Shown in pieces: positions 13,733 through 15,267 of a stretch of DNA of 15,267 nucleotides. The translations under genes were made by a program, and so were the position numbers. Source of the DNA: Kineosporiaceae bacterium (GTDB taxonomy: Bacteria; Actinomycetota; Actinomycetes; Actinomycetales; Angustibacteraceae); NCBI GenBank assembly GCA_027345905.1, contig DAIETC010000161.1:1-15267 (forward strand). Direction: 5' to 3'. Numbering within the stretch: the first letter of the stretch is position 1; every line of letters begins with the position of its first letter. The notes beneath the pieces are model-generated. The model was not told where the DNA came from. It worked only from the letters and a program-made list of their open reading frames with translations, and did no database searches.

Positions 13733-15267
13733 ATGACTCTCGCCGAGCGGATTCCGCGTCCTTCCACACCTGACGCCCTCTACGACGCCTTCGTCGCCTG
13801 GGTCGGCGAGCAGGGACTGCAGCTGTATCCCGCGCAGGACGAGGCGCTGCTGCAGCTGGTCACTGACGCCAACGTCGTCCTGTCCACGCCGACCGGCTCG
13901 GGAAAGTCGCTCGTCGCGGCAGGGGCTCAGTTCGCCGCCCTCGCGCAAGGTCGGCGCAGCTTCTACACCGCACCGATCAAGGCGCTGGTCAGCGAGAAGT
14001 TCTTCGCCCTGTGCTCGACGTTCGGTGCGAACAACGTCGGGATGATGACGGGCGACGCGACGGTCAACGGGCGTGCCCCGATCATCTGCTGCACTGCCGA
14101 GATCCTCGCTAATCTCGCGCTGCGCGAAGGCGCCGACGCCGACGCCGGCCTGGTCGTGATGGACGAGTTCCACTTCTATGCCGATCCCGAACGAGGCTGG
14201 GCCTGGCAAGTTCCGCTGCTCACACTGGCGAGCGCCCAGTTCTTGCTGATGTCGGCCACCCTCGGTGACGTCAGCGGGCTGTGCGCTGACCTGACCCGAC
14301 GCACCGGGCGGGAGACGGTCGTCGTGTCGAGCGCCGAACGCCCCGTCCCGCTGCACTTCTCGTACGTGACCACTCCCGTCCACGAGACGCTGGAAGAGCT
14401 GCTGAGCACCCATCGAGCACCGGTCTACGTCGTGCACTTCACGCAGGCAGCCGCGATCGAGCAGGCTCAGGCACTCATGAGCGTGAACGTGTGCACCCGC
14501 GAGGAGAAGCTGAGAATCGCCGACCTCATCGGTGGCTTTCGGTTCACGGCGGGGTTTGGGCGCACGCTGTCGCGACTGGTGCGGCACGGTATCGGGGTCC
14601 ACCACGCGGGGATGCTGCCCAAGTACCGACGCCTGGTCGAGCAGCTCGCTCAGGCGGGACTGCTGAAGGTCGTGTGCGGCACCGACACCCTGGGGGTCGG
14701 CATCAACGTCCCCATTCGGACGGTGATGTTCACCGGCCTGGCCAAGTACGACGGCGTGCGCACCCGGCATCTGAAGGTCCGCGAGTTCCAGCAGATCGCC
14801 GGCCGGGCGGGACGCGCCGGGTACGACACGGCGGGCACCGTCGTCGTCCAGGCACCGGAGCATGACGTCGAGAACTCGCGTCGGGTCGCCAAGGCCGGCG
14901 ACGATCCGAAGAAGCTCAAGCGCGTCGAGCGCAAGCGGCCCCCCGAGGGGTTCGTCTCCTGGGGCCAGCCCACCTTCGCGCGGCTGGTCACGGGCGGGCC
15001 GGAGGCCCTCACCAGCTCCTTCCAGATCAGCCATGCCACGATGCTCAACCTCGTGCAGCGACCGGGCGACGCGTTCGTGCACGCTCGCCAGCTGGTCTTC
15101 GAGAACCACGAGTCGCCGGCCCGTCAACGAGAGCTGGCCCGCAAGTCCATCGCCATCTACCGGGCCCTGCGCAACGCCGGAGTCGTCGAGCCGCTAGCCG
15201 AGCCCGACGGGCAGGGACGCACGCTTCGGCTCACCATCGACCTCCAACGCGACTTCGCGTTGGACCA
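13733..15267 (+). CDS. Ski2-like DExH helicase with DUF3516-type architecture, 3' end cut
   Basis: An ATP-dependent superfamily 2 helicase; 511 residues are visible, and relatives are about 830 or more, so the C-terminal third is off the right edge. The sequence shows the Q-like start LQLYPAQDEALL (29-40), Walker A STPTGSGKS (51-59), TAPIKAL (79-85), the DExH box DEFH (144-147), MSATLGD (173-179), the helicase-C region VHHAGMLPKYRR (289-300) and CGTDTLGVGINVP (315-327). Motif VI is QIAGRAGRAG (354-363), followed by KKLKRVERKRPPEGF leading into the DUF3516-like part. The order matches actinobacterial DUF3516 helicases closely, as far as I remember them. The cellular substrate is not established; RNA is a guess from Ski2 kinship. 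The ATG at 13733 gives the family-like N-terminus. Confidence 0.93.
   Translation, partial: MTLAERIPRPSTPDALYDAFVAWVGEQGLQLYPAQDEALLQLVTDANVVLSTPTGSGKSLVAAGAQFAALAQGRRSFYTAPIKALVSEKFFALCSTFGANNVGMMTGDATVNGRAPIICCTAEILANLALREGADADAGLVVMDEFHFYADPERGWAWQVPLLTLASAQFLLMSATLGDVSGLCADLTRRTGRETVVVSSAERPVPLHFSYVTTPVHETLEELLSTHRAPVYVVHFTQAAAIEQAQALMSVNVCTREEKLRIADLIGGFRFTAGFGRTLSRLVRHGIGVHHAGMLPKYRRLVEQLAQAGLLKVVCGTDTLGVGINVPIRTVMFTGLAKYDGVRTRHLKVREFQQIAGRAGRAGYDTAGTVVVQAPEHDVENSRRVAKAGDDPKKLKRVERKRPPEGFVSWGQPTFARLVTGGPEALTSSFQISHATMLNLVQRPGDAFVHARQLVFENHESPARQRELARKSIAIYRALRNAGVVEPLAEPDGQGRTLRLTIDLQRDFALD

Noticed and set aside
13595..15127. A 510-codon minus-strand frame opposite the helicase
   Set aside because: The plus strand has every SF2 helicase motif in order; the reverse frame is a shadow.
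1..15267. CRISPR array, insertion sequence, riboswitch or rRNA
   Set aside because: I saw no regularly spaced repeats, transposase motifs with terminal inverted repeats, recognisable aptamer or rRNA segment anywhere in the window.

Overview
The window is about 15.3 kb of very GC-rich DNA with GTG starts, probable leaderless promoters, a mycothiol-type enzyme, a Mycobacterium-like Dcd and a DUF3516 helicase. Together these point to an actinobacterial chromosome; I cannot name the genus. There is no CRISPR array, insertion sequence or intact prophage. Most of the window is ordinary chromosome, with one disturbed stretch around 8.4-11.4 kb.

Layout. (1) 1-4446 is a histidine-utilisation locus. 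hutU (cut by the left edge) and hutH lie on the minus strand, preceded by a mycothiol-dependent maleylpyruvate isomerase-family gene. A divergent IclR-family regulator follows on the plus strand. An 18-bp inverted repeat in front of hutH contains a 14-bp core that closely matches the HutR operator I remember from Corynebacterium, so the IclR protein is the natural candidate regulator. HutH and HutU catalyse the first two steps, histidine to urocanate to imidazolonepropionate; later hut genes would lie beyond position 1.

(2) 4495-6683 encodes a membrane-anchored Fe-S oxidoreductase of the EtfD (Rv0338c) type. A one-base frameshift near 6502 moves its last conserved CxxC segment out of frame. 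A hairpin at 6693-6709 separates it from the convergent minus-strand pair dcd and an unrecognised, translationally coupled 360-residue protein (6743-8397). dcd has a good leaderless promoter.

(3) 8398-11366 is the accessory-looking part. It holds a divergent MTHFR-family gene lacking the usual catalytic Glu, and an HTH antitoxin with a perfect palindromic operator followed by a C-terminally truncated AbiEii-type nucleotidyltransferase toxin. Two gene-poor stretches (8432-8758 and 10642-11366) contain possible gene debris, and a tRNA-Gly(CCC) with encoded CCA marks the right border. The second stretch, lying directly at the tRNA 3' end, may be an old integration scar.

(4) 11584-15267 (plus strand) is normal chromosome again: a DUF1003 membrane protein with a strong terminator hairpin, a membrane diguanylate cyclase with intact GGDEF and I-site, a 65-residue membrane or secreted peptide, and the first 511 residues of a Ski2-like DUF3516 helicase cut by the right edge.

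Functions are assigned by recognising motifs by eye; no database search was run.
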